Assembly: GCA_035635855.1 (NCBI GenBank)
Contig: DASQAF010000029.1
Coordinates: 230,289-294,288, forward strand
Direction of reading: 5' to 3'
Length of the DNA stretch: 64,000 nucleotides
Origin: UBA11740 sp035635855
Lineage (GTDB): Bacteria > Acidobacteriota > Blastocatellia > Pyrinomonadales > Pyrinomonadaceae
Position 1 is the first letter of the stretch, and each line of letters begins with the position of its first letter. This document shows, piece by piece, positions 36,913 to 45,896 of the stretch. A model generated the notes under the pieces. That model was not told where the DNA came from. It worked only from the letters and a program-made list of their open reading frames with translations, and did not search any database. The position numbers and the translations under genes were made by a program.

Positions 36913-39063
36913 ATGGAAAAGCTTAACCTCAAACCAACCCATAAGCCCGTCCAGAATTATTACGAGGCGCTCCGACAATTCCGGGGCCTCGGCGTGTCTC
37001 ACGAGGGAGCGGTTCGCTCTGCTTTTCAAACTCTGCTGGAGCACTGTGGCCGGCAGTTTGGTTGGAAGCTCGTTGCCGAATGGCAGGTCAAACGTAACCA
37101 CGGTCATCCCCTTCGCGTTGACGGCGCGCTCGTCGATGAGTTCCGGCTCACACATGGATTTTGGGAAGCCAAAGACAGTCAAGACGATCTCGGCAAAGAG
37201 GTAAAGAAGAAACTCACCGCCGGCTATCCGCAAAACAATATCATCTTCCAGGCGCCCGAGCGCGCAATTCTCTGGCAGAACGGCCGGGTCAGTCTCGATC
37301 AGGACATCACCGAACCAGTCGTACTAGTGGAAGTCCTTAAGAGGTTCTTTGAACACATCCCGCCTGAATTTGAAGAGTGGACTGACGCCATCGCACATTT
37401 TCAGAGTCAAGTACCCGAGCTAGGCCGTGCGCTGAAAGAACTGATCGAAAAGGAACAGAAATCGAATGCTCGCTTTCGCACCGTCTTTGACGATTTCTAT
37501 GCGTTGTGCCGTCAGTCGATAAATCCGAATCTGTCGAAAGAGGCTGTCGAAGAGATGCTCATCCAGCACCTGCTGACCGAACGCATCTTTCGCACCGTCT
37601 TTAACAATCCCGACTTCACGCGCCGCAACGCGATCGCCGCCGAGATCGAAAAGGTAATTGATGCGTTAACTTCACAAGCTTTCACTCGTGACGCTTTTCT
37701 GCAAAGCCTCGACCGTTTCTATCAGGCCATCGACAAGGCCGCCCGCACCATCGAAGACTTTTCGGAAAAGCAGCGCTTTCTGAATACGGTCTATGAGAAG
37801 TTCTTCCAGGGCTTTTCAGTGAAAGTAGCCGACACTCACGGCATCGTCTACACGCCGCCGCCGATTGTCAATTTCATGGTGCGCAGCGTCGAAGAGATTT
37901 TGAAAAGAGAGTTTGGGAAATCACTCGGCTCGCGCGATGTGCATATCCTCGATCCGTTCGTCGGTACCGGCAATTTCATCGTCCACGTGATGCAGGAAAT
38001 GAAGAAAAGCCAGCTTCAGCAAAAGTATGAGAGTGAGCTGCATTGCAATGAGGTTATGTTGCTGCCTTACTACGTGGCGTCAATGAATATCGAGCATCAA
38101 TTCTTTGAATCGACCGGATCGTACGAACCCTTTCCCGGCATCTGTTTGGTTGATACTTTTGAATTGGCCGAAGACCAACAGATTTCCTTCTTCACAACCG
38201 AAAACACGGCTCGGGTCGAGCGACAGAAGCGAAGTCCGATCAGAGTAGTCATCGGCAATCCGCCTTACAACGCGTGGCAGTTGAACGAGAACGATAACAA
38301 CAAGAACCGCAAATACAAGGTGATGGATCGGCGCGTGGCCGTGACTTTCGCAAAGGAATCAAAAGCCACGAACAAAAGCTCACTTTCCGATCCTTACGTC
38401 AAGGCAATCCGCTGGGCCAGCGACCGCATTGGCGACGAGGGTGTCGTCGCGTTCGTTTCGAATAACAGCTTTCTGGATAACCTTGCGTTCGATGGCATGC
38501 GCAAGCAGCTAGCGCATGATTTCGACGAGATTTACATTCTAGATCTTGGCGGGAATGTGCGAAAGAATCCGAAGCTATCGGGAACTACGCATAATGTCTT
38601 TGGAATTCAGGTGGGTGTAAGCGTCAATCTGTTTGTGAGGAAACGTCGCGGTGTCACTTCAAACGGAAATGGCAAAGCAAAGATTCACTACTCCCGCGTT
38701 GACGAGTTCTGGCGCAAAGAACAGAAGTACACCTACCTCGATGAGAAGCAGCACATTGGCAATGTGGAGTGGCAGGACTTGCAGCCGGATGTCAAGGGGA
38801 ATTGGCTTACGGAAGGAATGCGTGACGAATTCGAAGGCTTCCTGCCAATCGCCATCAAGGCGTCCGGAGTTGAGCGGTCAATATTCCGTATTTTCTCAAA
38901 CGGAAACGATTCCGGACGTGATAGTTGGGTTTACAATTTTCAGTCTTCTGAGCTTTTGAAAAACGCGAAGACATTTGCCGATACGTACAACTCTGAACTT
39001 GATCGTTGGATAAGAGCGGAGAAGCCGAAGAATATAGATGAGTTTCTTACGAATGATGAATGA
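36913..39063 (+). CDS. Restriction-methylation enzyme, N-terminal part up to an in-frame TGA
   Basis: 716 residues. A putative PD-(D/E)xK nuclease segment comes first ('VDGALVDEF' with 'HGFWEAKDSQDDLGKEV', about 75-100), then a helical linker, then an N6-adenine methyltransferase with motif I 'DPFVGTGNFIVH' and motif IV 'IGNPPYNAW'. No helicase motifs are seen, so it resembles single-chain type IIG or type-ISP-like enzymes. The frame stops at TGA 39061-39063 after 'EFLTNDE', yet the very next codons continue the family sequence in the same frame ('RIKWTRN...KRDLKRGRHAEY'). The target-recognition C-terminus is therefore cut off by one nonsense codon. It may be inactive, or work by read-through. 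Confidence 0.85.
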   Translation: MEKLNLKPTHKPVQNYYEALRQFRGLGVSHEGAVRSAFQTLLEHCGRQFGWKLVAEWQVKRNHGHPLRVDGALVDEFRLTHGFWEAKDSQDDLGKEVKKKLTAGYPQNNIIFQAPERAILWQNGRVSLDQDITEPVVLVEVLKRFFEHIPPEFEEWTDAIAHFQSQVPELGRALKELIEKEQKSNARFRTVFDDFYALCRQSINPNLSKEAVEEMLIQHLLTERIFRTVFNNPDFTRRNAIAAEIEKVIDALTSQAFTRDAFLQSLDRFYQAIDKAARTIEDFSEKQRFLNTVYEKFFQGFSVKVADTHGIVYTPPPIVNFMVRSVEEILKREFGKSLGSRDVHILDPFVGTGNFIVHVMQEMKKSQLQQKYESELHCNEVMLLPYYVASMNIEHQFFESTGSYEPFPGICLVDTFELAEDQQISFFTTENTARVERQKRSPIRVVIGNPPYNAWQLNENDNNKNRKYKVMDRRVAVTFAKESKATNKSSLSDPYVKAIRWASDRIGDEGVVAFVSNNSFLDNLAFDGMRKQLAHDFDEIYILDLGGNVRKNPKLSGTTHNVFGIQVGVSVNLFVRKRRGVTSNGNGKAKIHYSRVDEFWRKEQKYTYLDEKQHIGNVEWQDLQPDVKGNWLTEGMRDEFEGFLPIAIKASGVERSIFRIFSNGNDSGRDSWVYNFQSSELLKNAKTFADTYNSELDRWIRAEKPKNIDEFLTNDE

Positions 39064-39096
39064 CGGATTAAATGGACGCGAAATGCGAAGCGAGAC

Positions 39097-39996
39097 TTGA
39101 AGAGAGGGCGTCACGCGGAATACTCTGCCAATCGGGTTCGTCCGTCGCTCTATAGGCCATTTACGACTGAATATTTGTATTCAGGAAAGATTTTTAATAA
39201 AGAGGTGGCCTTACTCCCCGAGATCCTTCCAACAGAAGTAAGCTCGGGAGAAAACAACCTTATTTGTCTTCCAGGCTCCGGTGGAAGAACATTGTTTTGG
39301 TGCTTATGTTCGAACTTAATTCCTAATGCTGCTTTGACTTCATTGGATTGGACCCAATGCTTCCCCTTCTACACTTACAACGAAGACGGCACGAACCGCC
39401 GCGAAAACATCACCGACTGGGCGCTGGAACAGTTCCACTCGCATTACAAAGACCGGCTCGTCACGAAGTGGGACATCTTTCACTACGTCTACGCCGTGCT
39501 GCATCATCCACTCTATCGCGAGCGTTACGCGGCGAATCTGAAACGTGAGTTGCCGCGCATTCCTTACGCGCCGGACTTTCGAGCGTTCGCAGACATCGGC
39601 AAGCGTCTCGCCGAAATTCACGTCAACTACGAACAGCAGCCGGAATATCCGCTGGAAAGAATTGAGAAGCCGGGCGCGCAGCTTGATTGGCGCGTCGAAA
39701 AGATGAAGCTCAGCAAAGACAAACGCTCGCTCATCTACAACGACTTTCTAACTCTGAGTGGAATTCCGCCCGAAGTGTTTGAGTATCGGCTGGGTAATCG
39801 CTCCGCGCTCGAATGGATCGTCGACCAGTATCAAGTCAGTACCGACAAACGCAGCGGCATCACCAACGACCCCAACCGCCCAGATGATCCGCAATACATC
39901 GTGCGGCTAATTGGGCAGGTGATTACAGTGAGCCTGGAAACCAACAAACTGGTGCAGCCGTTATCAGCGAACTATCTGGTTGCGGAAAAGATCTAA
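39097..39996 (+). CDS. C-terminal specificity part of the same restriction-methylation enzyme
   Basis: 299 residues from a TTG; the open frame begins right after the TGA at 39063. 'ANRVRPSLYRPFTTEYLYSG' is the start of the type-ISP-like C-terminal specificity region, and 'DWALEQFHSHY', 'FHYVYAVLHHPLYRERYA' and 'LEWIVDQYQVSTDKRSGI' are its conserved parts. It should be joined to the methyltransferase domain upstream, giving about 1027 residues. As a separate protein it lacks any good ribosome site, so this is more likely the detached tail of a broken gene than an independent subunit. Confidence 0.75.
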   Translation: MKRGRHAEYSANRVRPSLYRPFTTEYLYSGKIFNKEVALLPEILPTEVSSGENNLICLPGSGGRTLFWCLCSNLIPNAALTSLDWTQCFPFYTYNEDGTNRRENITDWALEQFHSHYKDRLVTKWDIFHYVYAVLHHPLYRERYAANLKRELPRIPYAPDFRAFADIGKRLAEIHVNYEQQPEYPLERIEKPGAQLDWRVEKMKLSKDKRSLIYNDFLTLSGIPPEVFEYRLGNRSALEWIVDQYQVSTDKRSGITNDPNRPDDPQYIVRLIGQVITVSLETNKLVQPLSANYLVAEKI

Positions 39997-40026
39997 CCCA
40001 AAGTTGGCGTCGGCCCAAGCTGATGT

Positions 40027-40566
40027 TCACTTGATATCGCCTTCCTTAAGTTGATGCCAGTCTTTGCAACCATAACGTTGGCTCTTTTGGTTCATTTCTG
40101 CTTCGGACTCGGCGGTGTGTGTGGGATTCTCGTGGTTCCCACAAGCCCACAAAACGGTAACGGCTCGAATCTGGACTGGCGCCTGCTCGTCCTTATATTC
40201 CCATGTGCCCATCAGACGCCCTTTATCTATGGAGGCAAAGCTGATACGCGAACCGGGTGACAATGTTGATTTTGAATCGGCTAATTCGAAGCTGGCGGTT
40301 TCTAAAGCCCATGCCTGCATCCCCCACCCTCGGTATTCAACAATCTTGGATTTGTATTTGGTGCTCGTTAAGGGATCAACCAACTCCAAGGAGTCACCTT
40401 TGCGGCGCAGATGCACTACGACAGTCTTCGCTTCCTGAAACTTGTTGCTATGTATGGTCAACTCGTAGAACCCGCTTTCAAGTCCTTCATGCTTCTGAAA
40501 CTTTTGAGCCGATACAGGGCCGGTAAGGCCTAAAACAAGGACTAATGAAAAGACTAGTCTTCTCAT
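40027..40566 (-). CDS. Secreted protein, unknown
   Basis: 179 residues. Signal peptide 'MRRLVFSLVLVLGLTGPVSA' cut before 'QKFQKHEG', with a GGAGG site 6 bases before the ATG. The rest is beta-rich ('GFYELTIHSNKF', 'TVVVHLRRKGDSLELV') and holds two cysteines near the end ('WACGNHENPTH', 'QRYGCKDWHQL') that could form a disulfide. No family recognised. It is last in a minus-strand set of four unknown envelope proteins beside the restriction gene. Confidence 0.6.
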   Translation of the reverse strand: MRRLVFSLVLVLGLTGPVSAQKFQKHEGLESGFYELTIHSNKFQEAKTVVVHLRRKGDSLELVDPLTSTKYKSKIVEYRGWGMQAWALETASFELADSKSTLSPGSRISFASIDKGRLMGTWEYKDEQAPVQIRAVTVLWACGNHENPTHTAESEAEMNQKSQRYGCKDWHQLKEGDIK

Positions 40567-40602
40567 GGTATTCCTCCACTTTTATTTGCGAACCACAAAG
40601 TC

Positions 40603-40890
40603 CTAATGACTACCTCCCTTGGGAGGAGTGGGCGCGGCATTGAAAACAAAACGACGCACTAGACCTTCGATCCAATGGTAAGCGCTTTCAGAAAAGATCC
40701 CGCCGCACGCGCAAAACAGCAGAACAGTCTCCGGGCGTACTGTCTTAGGCGAAGGCTGAATAGGACCGGTGCCGAACACAGACGGTACTGTGAGAGAGAA
40801 TAAGAACAGGACAACGGCAATGCCTAATCCGATAATTGGTTCAAAGAAGACTTGGAGAAATCCCGGGCGTGACTTAATTGCCAAGATCAA
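40603..40890 (-). CDS. Small membrane protein, unknown
   Basis: 95 residues from a TTG that overlaps the stop of the upstream gene by 4 bases (TTGA), indicating coupled translation. Two membrane helices are visible (about 16-38 and 54-70, 'VLLFCACGGIFSES'). No family recognised. Confidence 0.55.
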   Translation of the reverse strand: MILAIKSRPGFLQVFFEPIIGLGIAVVLFLFSLTVPSVFGTGPIQPSPKTVRPETVLLFCACGGIFSESAYHWIEGLVRRFVFNAAPTPPKGGSH

Positions 40891-41177
40891 TACGCGAAGC
40901 GCGCCCCAAAAAGGCCGGTAGCCATCGCCCCCACAAGCAAGACCATGCTCTCAGGAATCGCGAAAATCCATCCGAAGAAACGACGATCGCGCTCATGGTC
41001 AATAAAAGCGAATAAGTCCTTTACGGTTTGAAAGGTATTACCGTGATACTCAATCGTGTTTTTTAACGTTGTGGAGTCTTTGACCGCGTCTTGCTGGAGA
41101 CTCTTCGCCCCGACATAACCTGCTACTGCCACGTAGAGACCTAACAAAAGGATTATGATGGCTATCAGATATCGCAT
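40887..41177 (-). CDS. Small membrane protein, unknown
   Basis: 96 residues from the ATG at 41177, which has a strong GGAGGAG site 5 bases upstream. An N-terminal helix ('YLIAIIILLLGLYVAVAGYV') and a C-terminal helix ('SMVLLVGAMATGLFGARF') flank a polar middle with 'FIDHERDRRFFGW'. Overlaps the next gene by 4 bases; the two probably act together in the membrane. Confidence 0.6.
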   Translation of the reverse strand: MRYLIAIIILLLGLYVAVAGYVGAKSLQQDAVKDSTTLKNTIEYHGNTFQTVKDLFAFIDHERDRRFFGWIFAIPESMVLLVGAMATGLFGARFAY

Positions 41178-41380
41178 TTCGTCTCCTCCGTAAATCGTCA
41201 ATAGTCGAAGCTGACTCGTGCGATGGAGGCCCCTCGCTTACCTCCACCGCGCGCCGAGTCACCAATCAGAGATCAGCTTAAGGCGTTGGTGGCTTGGAGC
41301 AGCAGCCGCTTTTCACCTCTGGTTTCTTGCGTTCGCTCTTGCGCGTGTAGCCAGTGCTTTCGACGTGCCTCAAACACAAA

Positions 41381-42256
41381 TCACTTTGCCAGCGACAGCA
41401 GTTCCTGTCGGCCACGAAGGACATCGCTCCTGATCACGACGTACTTATCCGCCAGCTTCGGGTGCTGCCGAATTTCTGCCTTGGCGATGTCCGCAAGTTG
41501 TCTGCCAATCTCGTCCGCCATGCCGGTTACGTCGACGTCCGTATAAAGGTCATGCGCCTTCATCGGACTTAGCCACTGCTTAAACGCCGGCACCGTCCGC
41601 TCCTCGAGCGGTATTGAGTCGACAAACTTGCCATCAGGCGTGTCAAACTCAAGAGAGCCGTTCTTCACCAGGACGGTTAGATTTGGTTTTTGATTCATTT
41701 GCCACAGCATCGGCGCGATTCGCAACACCTCTGAAAGCATGCGAACTGCGTCTTCGACGGTTAGAGAAATCTTCTGACCCTCTCCCGGGGCAAGCTCATT
41801 CTTGCGTGCGTTGTCGGCAGCCGTCAGAATTTGGATTTCCGGTCCGCCCTGTTTCGCCGCTGCCGGAAAGTAAAGAGAGTCGGCGATGTAAGCGAGCCGC
41901 GTCCCCAGCCGGTTTTCGCGATCGGCTTCATCCTTGGTATACGTTGGCCAACCGAACTGAGCGGAAACTTCTTCGAGCGCTAGATCTACTTCTGAAATAC
42001 CACGGAAGCACGGCAAGTAAGCCTGCTCTTCCTCGTCACGCGCGTTCGCGGCTTCCTGCTGTGTCTTCTCTTTGGCAGCGACGGTTGCCTGCGCCGATTG
42101 GAGGTGCTGTTGGATGAAGAAAGACACGACTCCGATGGCAACCACGGCAACGGCCGAGACCGCTCTGATCGCCAGATCGGTGATCACTACCTTTTTCGTC
42201 TTGGAAAAGTCCACGTGAGCGGACGAATCGGTGGACGGGGGATTTGAGTTGCTCAT
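41381..42256 (-). CDS. Single-pass membrane protein, unknown
   Basis: 291 residues, with GGAGG before the ATG. A short polar N-terminus and one membrane helix (about 28-48, 'AIRAVSAVAVVAIGVVSFFI') lead into a Gln/Ala/Glu coiled coil (about 50-80) and a large extracytoplasmic domain. The C-terminal part includes 'GMADEIGRQLADIAKAEIRQ' and 'YVVIRSDVLRGRQELLSL'. No family recognised. First gene of the four-gene minus-strand set 42256-40027. Confidence 0.6.
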   Translation of the reverse strand: MSNSNPPSTDSSAHVDFSKTKKVVITDLAIRAVSAVAVVAIGVVSFFIQQHLQSAQATVAAKEKTQQEAANARDEEEQAYLPCFRGISEVDLALEEVSAQFGWPTYTKDEADRENRLGTRLAYIADSLYFPAAAKQGGPEIQILTAADNARKNELAPGEGQKISLTVEDAVRMLSEVLRIAPMLWQMNQKPNLTVLVKNGSLEFDTPDGKFVDSIPLEERTVPAFKQWLSPMKAHDLYTDVDVTGMADEIGRQLADIAKAEIRQHPKLADKYVVIRSDVLRGRQELLSLAK

Positions 42257-42623
42257 TTAACCTCCAAACATTCAGCAGCGGACAGGTCGAACTTAGCCCG
42301 AGTGCCTCAACGTCGGATTAAGGGTCAAAGATCTTGAATCTCGTCGCGAAGCGCCCGGAAGCTGGGGCGTTAAGGTTGTCGCCGAAATCAAGCGATGGGT
42401 TATGAATTTAAGTCCTGCGAGGCATTGCCGGGCGGTTTCACGAACCACTGAGATTCGCCGTTTACGGGCCATCCTGTCACCTCTTGGGTTGGGATGTTAA
42501 CTGAGAACCAGAAGCTGCGAGGGCTTACGGCGCGGGAGTATATCGCTTCCTTGCAAGAAATCAAGCAGTTTATTGGAATCTCTTTCAAAACCGGCCCAAC
42601 TTCACGTTGGCTACGCCGACTGA
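42257..42623. other. 367-bp gap with no clear gene
   Basis: A 62-codon minus-strand frame (42400-42588, 'SFWFSVNIPTQEVTGWPVNG') is open here. It has no ribosome site and no recognised family, so it may be a gene remnant. No strong repeat or hairpin is seen. Confidence 0.3.
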
Positions 42624-43757
42624 TTATTGCTTAGCGCTAACTATCTGGCAAAACTCAACCAGACGATTTTCTGCCCAGAATCGCTCCTTTGGATTTGCCG
42701 ACAGGAATGCCACGTGGCCACCGTGTTTTGTCGCCATCAGCAGCACGTAAGGATTTGCAGCTATCGACGGATCGCGCAGCGGCGCGAAGGGGACGAACGG
42801 ATCGTCTTTGGCATGAATGATCAGTGTAGGCACGCGAATGCGGCCAATGTAGGGAAACGAACTGGCTTTCGCGTAGTAATCGTCGGCACTGGCGAAGCCG
42901 AATGCGGGCGCGACGTAACGGTCGTCAAACTGTTTGATGGTGCGGACGCGGTTCAGACCGTTCGAGTCATAAAGATTGGGAAACAGTTTTTTCTTAATCC
43001 TGATACGCTGTCTCAAACGCCGCAGAAAATCCCGTTGATAGATCCAATTGCGTCGTTTCATCAACAGTTCCGATCCGGCGCGCATATCGATCGAAGGCGA
43101 GATGGCGCAGACGGCTTTTATTTCACTCGGCGGGTTTTCTCCATATTCACCCACCAGCTTCAAGACCATGTTGCCGCCCAAAGAGAAGCCGGCGATAGCG
43201 ATACGCGACAGACCGTCGCCGGCGATCAATTCGTCAATTACCACGCGCAGGTCGTCGGTCAGGCCGCCGTGGTAAAGCTTTGGCGAAAGATGCTCGGTGT
43301 TGCCGCAATTGCGAAAGTTAAGCCGGATGACATTAAAGCCGGCACGGAAAGCCTTGTCGGCCGTGATCAGCATGTAACCAGAGGCGCTCGATCCTTCCAT
43401 GCCGTGCCACAGCAACAGCGTAGGATGTTCCGCGCGATTCGGTTGCCAGCGGCAGCGAGCCAGAACCTGACTGCCCGGCTCGACTTGGAACAGGCGCTCT
43501 TCGTCGCCGGTGCGGTCGCGGGCGCGCCAGCGACCGGGCCAGAAATGCGCGCCGATTGTTTGCGCGTCGCCTTGTTTGAAAATGCGATGAGGAAAGAAGG
43601 GTTTGGTGGCGAAGTCGGCCGCTATCCGGGAGAACAAATCCGAGACGCGGGTTTCATTGTGGCCCTGATTCGCGCGGGCTTCGCTGCAGGTGGCCTCAAG
43701 CGACATGGAAAGTGGTTGCATCCGGTCGCTACCGCTCCCGGTTCTGTCCCCGATCAC
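42624..43757 (-). CDS. Alpha/beta hydrolase of the YheT family
   Basis: 377 residues. The nucleophile elbow is 'AGFSLGGNMVLKL', the oxyanion strand is 'LLLWHGMEGSSASGYM', the acid is in 'IIHAKDDPFVP' and the histidine in 'TKHGGHVAFL', a full catalytic triad. YheT-type enzymes are probable carboxyl-esterases of unknown substrate. The upstream stop and this GTG overlap by 4 bases (GTGA). The first 12 codons ('DRTGSGSDR') are a dispersed repeat unit (43722-43747); the ATG at 43721, just past it, may be the original start. Confidence 0.85.
   Translation of the reverse strand: MIGDRTGSGSDRMQPLSMSLEATCSEARANQGHNETRVSDLFSRIAADFATKPFFPHRIFKQGDAQTIGAHFWPGRWRARDRTGDEERLFQVEPGSQVLARCRWQPNRAEHPTLLLWHGMEGSSASGYMLITADKAFRAGFNVIRLNFRNCGNTEHLSPKLYHGGLTDDLRVVIDELIAGDGLSRIAIAGFSLGGNMVLKLVGEYGENPPSEIKAVCAISPSIDMRAGSELLMKRRNWIYQRDFLRRLRQRIRIKKKLFPNLYDSNGLNRVRTIKQFDDRYVAPAFGFASADDYYAKASSFPYIGRIRVPTLIIHAKDDPFVPFAPLRDPSIAANPYVLLMATKHGGHVAFLSANPKERFWAENRLVEFCQIVSAKQ
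43722..43747 (-). repeat. Repeat unit at the N-terminus of the YheT-like gene
   Basis: On the minus strand it reads ACAGAACCGGGAGCGGTAGC followed by GACCGG. Matching units lie in the FAD subunit gene (51678-51707) and at the ends of the 29574-29698 element. Confidence 0.7.
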
Positions 43758-45070
43758 TTGAACGTGATAATGACATCGACGGTCAGCTTCTGCGCGTCAG
43801 GTCTGGTTACAGTTTGCGCGGTGGCGTGGAATGCAAGTGAGCGTTGCATCTGGGTGCCGATAAACCTCGGCAGCGCGTTCAATCTGAAATCGTCAACATA
43901 GGATTCGTCAAACACCGCCCCCGACTGAAGCGTCCAACTCTCTTTTAAGTTCTGCGTCAGGTCCGGCGCCATCCCATTGATGATCAGGTTCCCCATGTGA
44001 TACTGCGGTCCTTCGGAAACGGCGAACTGATAACTGACCCAGTGAGCTGAATCGTCAAACTGAGAAGATTCTTTGATCCGGACAACCAGATATCCTTTTC
44101 GGCCGTAAGCAGTGCGGACTTCCTTAAGACCAGCATCGATTCTGCTGCCATCCGCGATTTCCCCTGACTTCATGCCCAGCGCGGCCGACAATTCGGTTGG
44201 CGACAAAGACTGATTTCCGGTCCAATCGGATTTGGCCCACGAATAAACGATACCTTCATCGACGGGAACGGTGACGGTCACGCCGTCCACGCAGTTAGCC
44301 AGGTTCTCTGCCTTTGCAGCCGCCGGTTCCCGAAACTGCGCGCGGAGCCGACCGAGGCGGCGGTACAAAGGAAACAGAGTGTAAGTCGCAAAGGCGCTGA
44401 TGTCTTTTCGGGAGAAGTCTGAATTGATCAGCGGTTGCGAAGCTTTAATCAACTCAGCCTCCGATACCGCTTCTGCGCCGGGAAAGCTCAGCGAGCACAC
44501 CGGAATCTTCACACCTCTCACAGTGAACAGAAATTCCTGCGTGCCCTTCGCCAGATCGGTGTAAGGCATGACCTCGACGCGGCCGGGTATCTTCCTTTCG
44601 TTCAAAAGACGTTGCAGGGACTGGACGATCTTTTCCGTGGCGTCGCCTGCTTCAGGTGCAGTGCCGTTGAAGAAAGGGATGTCGTTGCGAATAGCGCTAG
44701 CCAATTCCTCGTCGGTGAACCAGACAAAATTCTCAAAGACCACGGGCAGACTGCGATTCGCTTCTTCAACTTCGAAAATTACTGTGACCTCGCCAACCCG
44801 GCCGCGAACCCGGTAAGTCAGTTTCTTGAACAGGCCCGACTGCATCAGCTTCGTGGCCGCCGCGTCCAGCACGCTCGGATCGACTGCTTGTCCGATTTTT
44901 AGTTCACTGGCGGCGATCACCTGGGCGGGCGGAATCCGCTTCAGTCCCACGACGTCAATCTTAGTCAGGCGCCCCGCCTGGGCCGACGCCATTGAAGCCG
45001 AAGCGATTAACGTGGCCAGCAGAACAATGGCGCGCAATGTCGGTTTACTGTGGTGGGCTGAGATGATCAT
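43754..45070 (-). CDS. POTRA-domain protein, BamA-like without the barrel
   Basis: 438 residues. After a signal peptide ('IVLLATLIASASMASAQ') come repeated beta-alpha-alpha-beta-beta POTRA units: 'LTKIDVVGLKRIPPAQVIAA' with 'LDAAATKLMQSGLFKKLTY', then further units to 'YHMGNLIINGMAPD' and a last one with 'GAVFDESYVDDFRLNALPRF'. No 16-stranded barrel follows. Such proteins sit in the periplasm and may assist outer-membrane assembly. The adjoining hydrolase starts inside its stop codon, suggesting co-translation. Confidence 0.8.
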   Translation of the reverse strand: MIISAHHSKPTLRAIVLLATLIASASMASAQAGRLTKIDVVGLKRIPPAQVIAASELKIGQAVDPSVLDAAATKLMQSGLFKKLTYRVRGRVGEVTVIFEVEEANRSLPVVFENFVWFTDEELASAIRNDIPFFNGTAPEAGDATEKIVQSLQRLLNERKIPGRVEVMPYTDLAKGTQEFLFTVRGVKIPVCSLSFPGAEAVSEAELIKASQPLINSDFSRKDISAFATYTLFPLYRRLGRLRAQFREPAAAKAENLANCVDGVTVTVPVDEGIVYSWAKSDWTGNQSLSPTELSAALGMKSGEIADGSRIDAGLKEVRTAYGRKGYLVVRIKESSQFDDSAHWVSYQFAVSEGPQYHMGNLIINGMAPDLTQNLKESWTLQSGAVFDESYVDDFRLNALPRFIGTQMQRSLAFHATAQTVTRPDAQKLTVDVIITFK

Positions 45071-45161
45071 AGTTTGACTCTGGACCTGTTGTTAAAGCAT
45101 CTTCGCGGCAGCATCCGATTCTATCTTGTATAGTTTTGTCAGGAAAGTCAGAGCCGGCCGA

Positions 45162-45764
45162 ATGACGCGACCGATTTCAAAAGCGCGCACTAAACGAGAG
45201 CTGATAATCACAGCGTGGGATGATTTGGGCCGGGTAATGGTTGGCGCGTCTGAACTGCGAAAGATTCAAAGTTCAATTCACGACCAGTTCGGAGCGGCCG
45301 CCGTCGAGAGTCCGGCGGCGATCGCGCGCGTACTGGCCGACGAAGGCGCCGAGTTGCGGCATCCGGAAGTGATCGAGTTCGACGCCCGCTGGCGTCACGC
45401 AAAAATTAGAAGGGAAGCGAAGAGATTCCGCAGTTTCGAAGCTTTCGTGGCCGGGGGGCCGTTGCGGCTCAAGCAAGCCGAAGCCTTGATCAAGAGGCTG
45501 GCAGAGGTAAGAGATAGATCAGAGCAAGCGGGAGACAAAGACACCTTGCAGCGCGCGCGAAAGATAGCCGTCGATGCCAGACAAGTAGTGGAATCGTTTG
45601 CCAAGAATCCAGCGCTTGATCAACTGACTCGAACTGAACAAGCCGAAATCGCGGAATGGCTGGCAGTTTGGATTCAGACGCCAAATCTTTTTCGCGAATG
45701 GCTTGAGCTTCGCCGGCGCTCACCTGAATTTCGCAATCAGTTCTTAACAGAAAAGTCCAAATGA
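45162..45764 (+). CDS. Helical cytoplasmic protein, unknown
   Basis: 200 residues from the ATG at 45162; a TTG 12 codons upstream is an alternative. Almost all helical and charged, with 'KRELIITAWDDLGRVMVGAS' near the start and 'RARKIAVDARQVVESFAKNP' and 'EIAEWLAVWIQTPNLFREWL' later. No membrane segment or known motif. Divergent from the POTRA gene, so the region 45071-45161 probably holds both promoters. Confidence 0.6.
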   Translation: MTRPISKARTKRELIITAWDDLGRVMVGASELRKIQSSIHDQFGAAAVESPAAIARVLADEGAELRHPEVIEFDARWRHAKIRREAKRFRSFEAFVAGGPLRLKQAEALIKRLAEVRDRSEQAGDKDTLQRARKIAVDARQVVESFAKNPALDQLTRTEQAEIAEWLAVWIQTPNLFREWLELRRRSPEFRNQFLTEKSK

Positions 45765-45896
45765 TTTTCGATTCAAACAACAGTTGTCGGAATAATACTT
45801 GCGAGTCTTTTCTCGCGAAGGCAGAAAGAATATCAATGCGGAGAGAAACGCGGGTGAATCTGAAGAGTAACACTCCGCTTTGCAAGGAGGTTTTGT

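Noticed and set aside
39061..39063. In-frame TGA in the restriction-methylation gene as a second selenocysteine
   Set aside because: No SECIS-like hairpin follows within 40 bases, the site is a charged linker with no redox motif, and relatives are not known to have Cys there. A nonsense mutation is simpler.
42400..42588. 62-codon minus-strand gene
   Set aside because: No ribosome site, no family and no conserved neighbour link could be seen. Reported only as a possible remnant.
42627..43901. 424-codon open frame on the plus strand
   Set aside because: It is antisense to the YheT-like hydrolase, which has a full catalytic triad and a coupled start. The plus-strand translation has no recognisable domain and is rich in Arg/Val/His as expected from a shadow frame.
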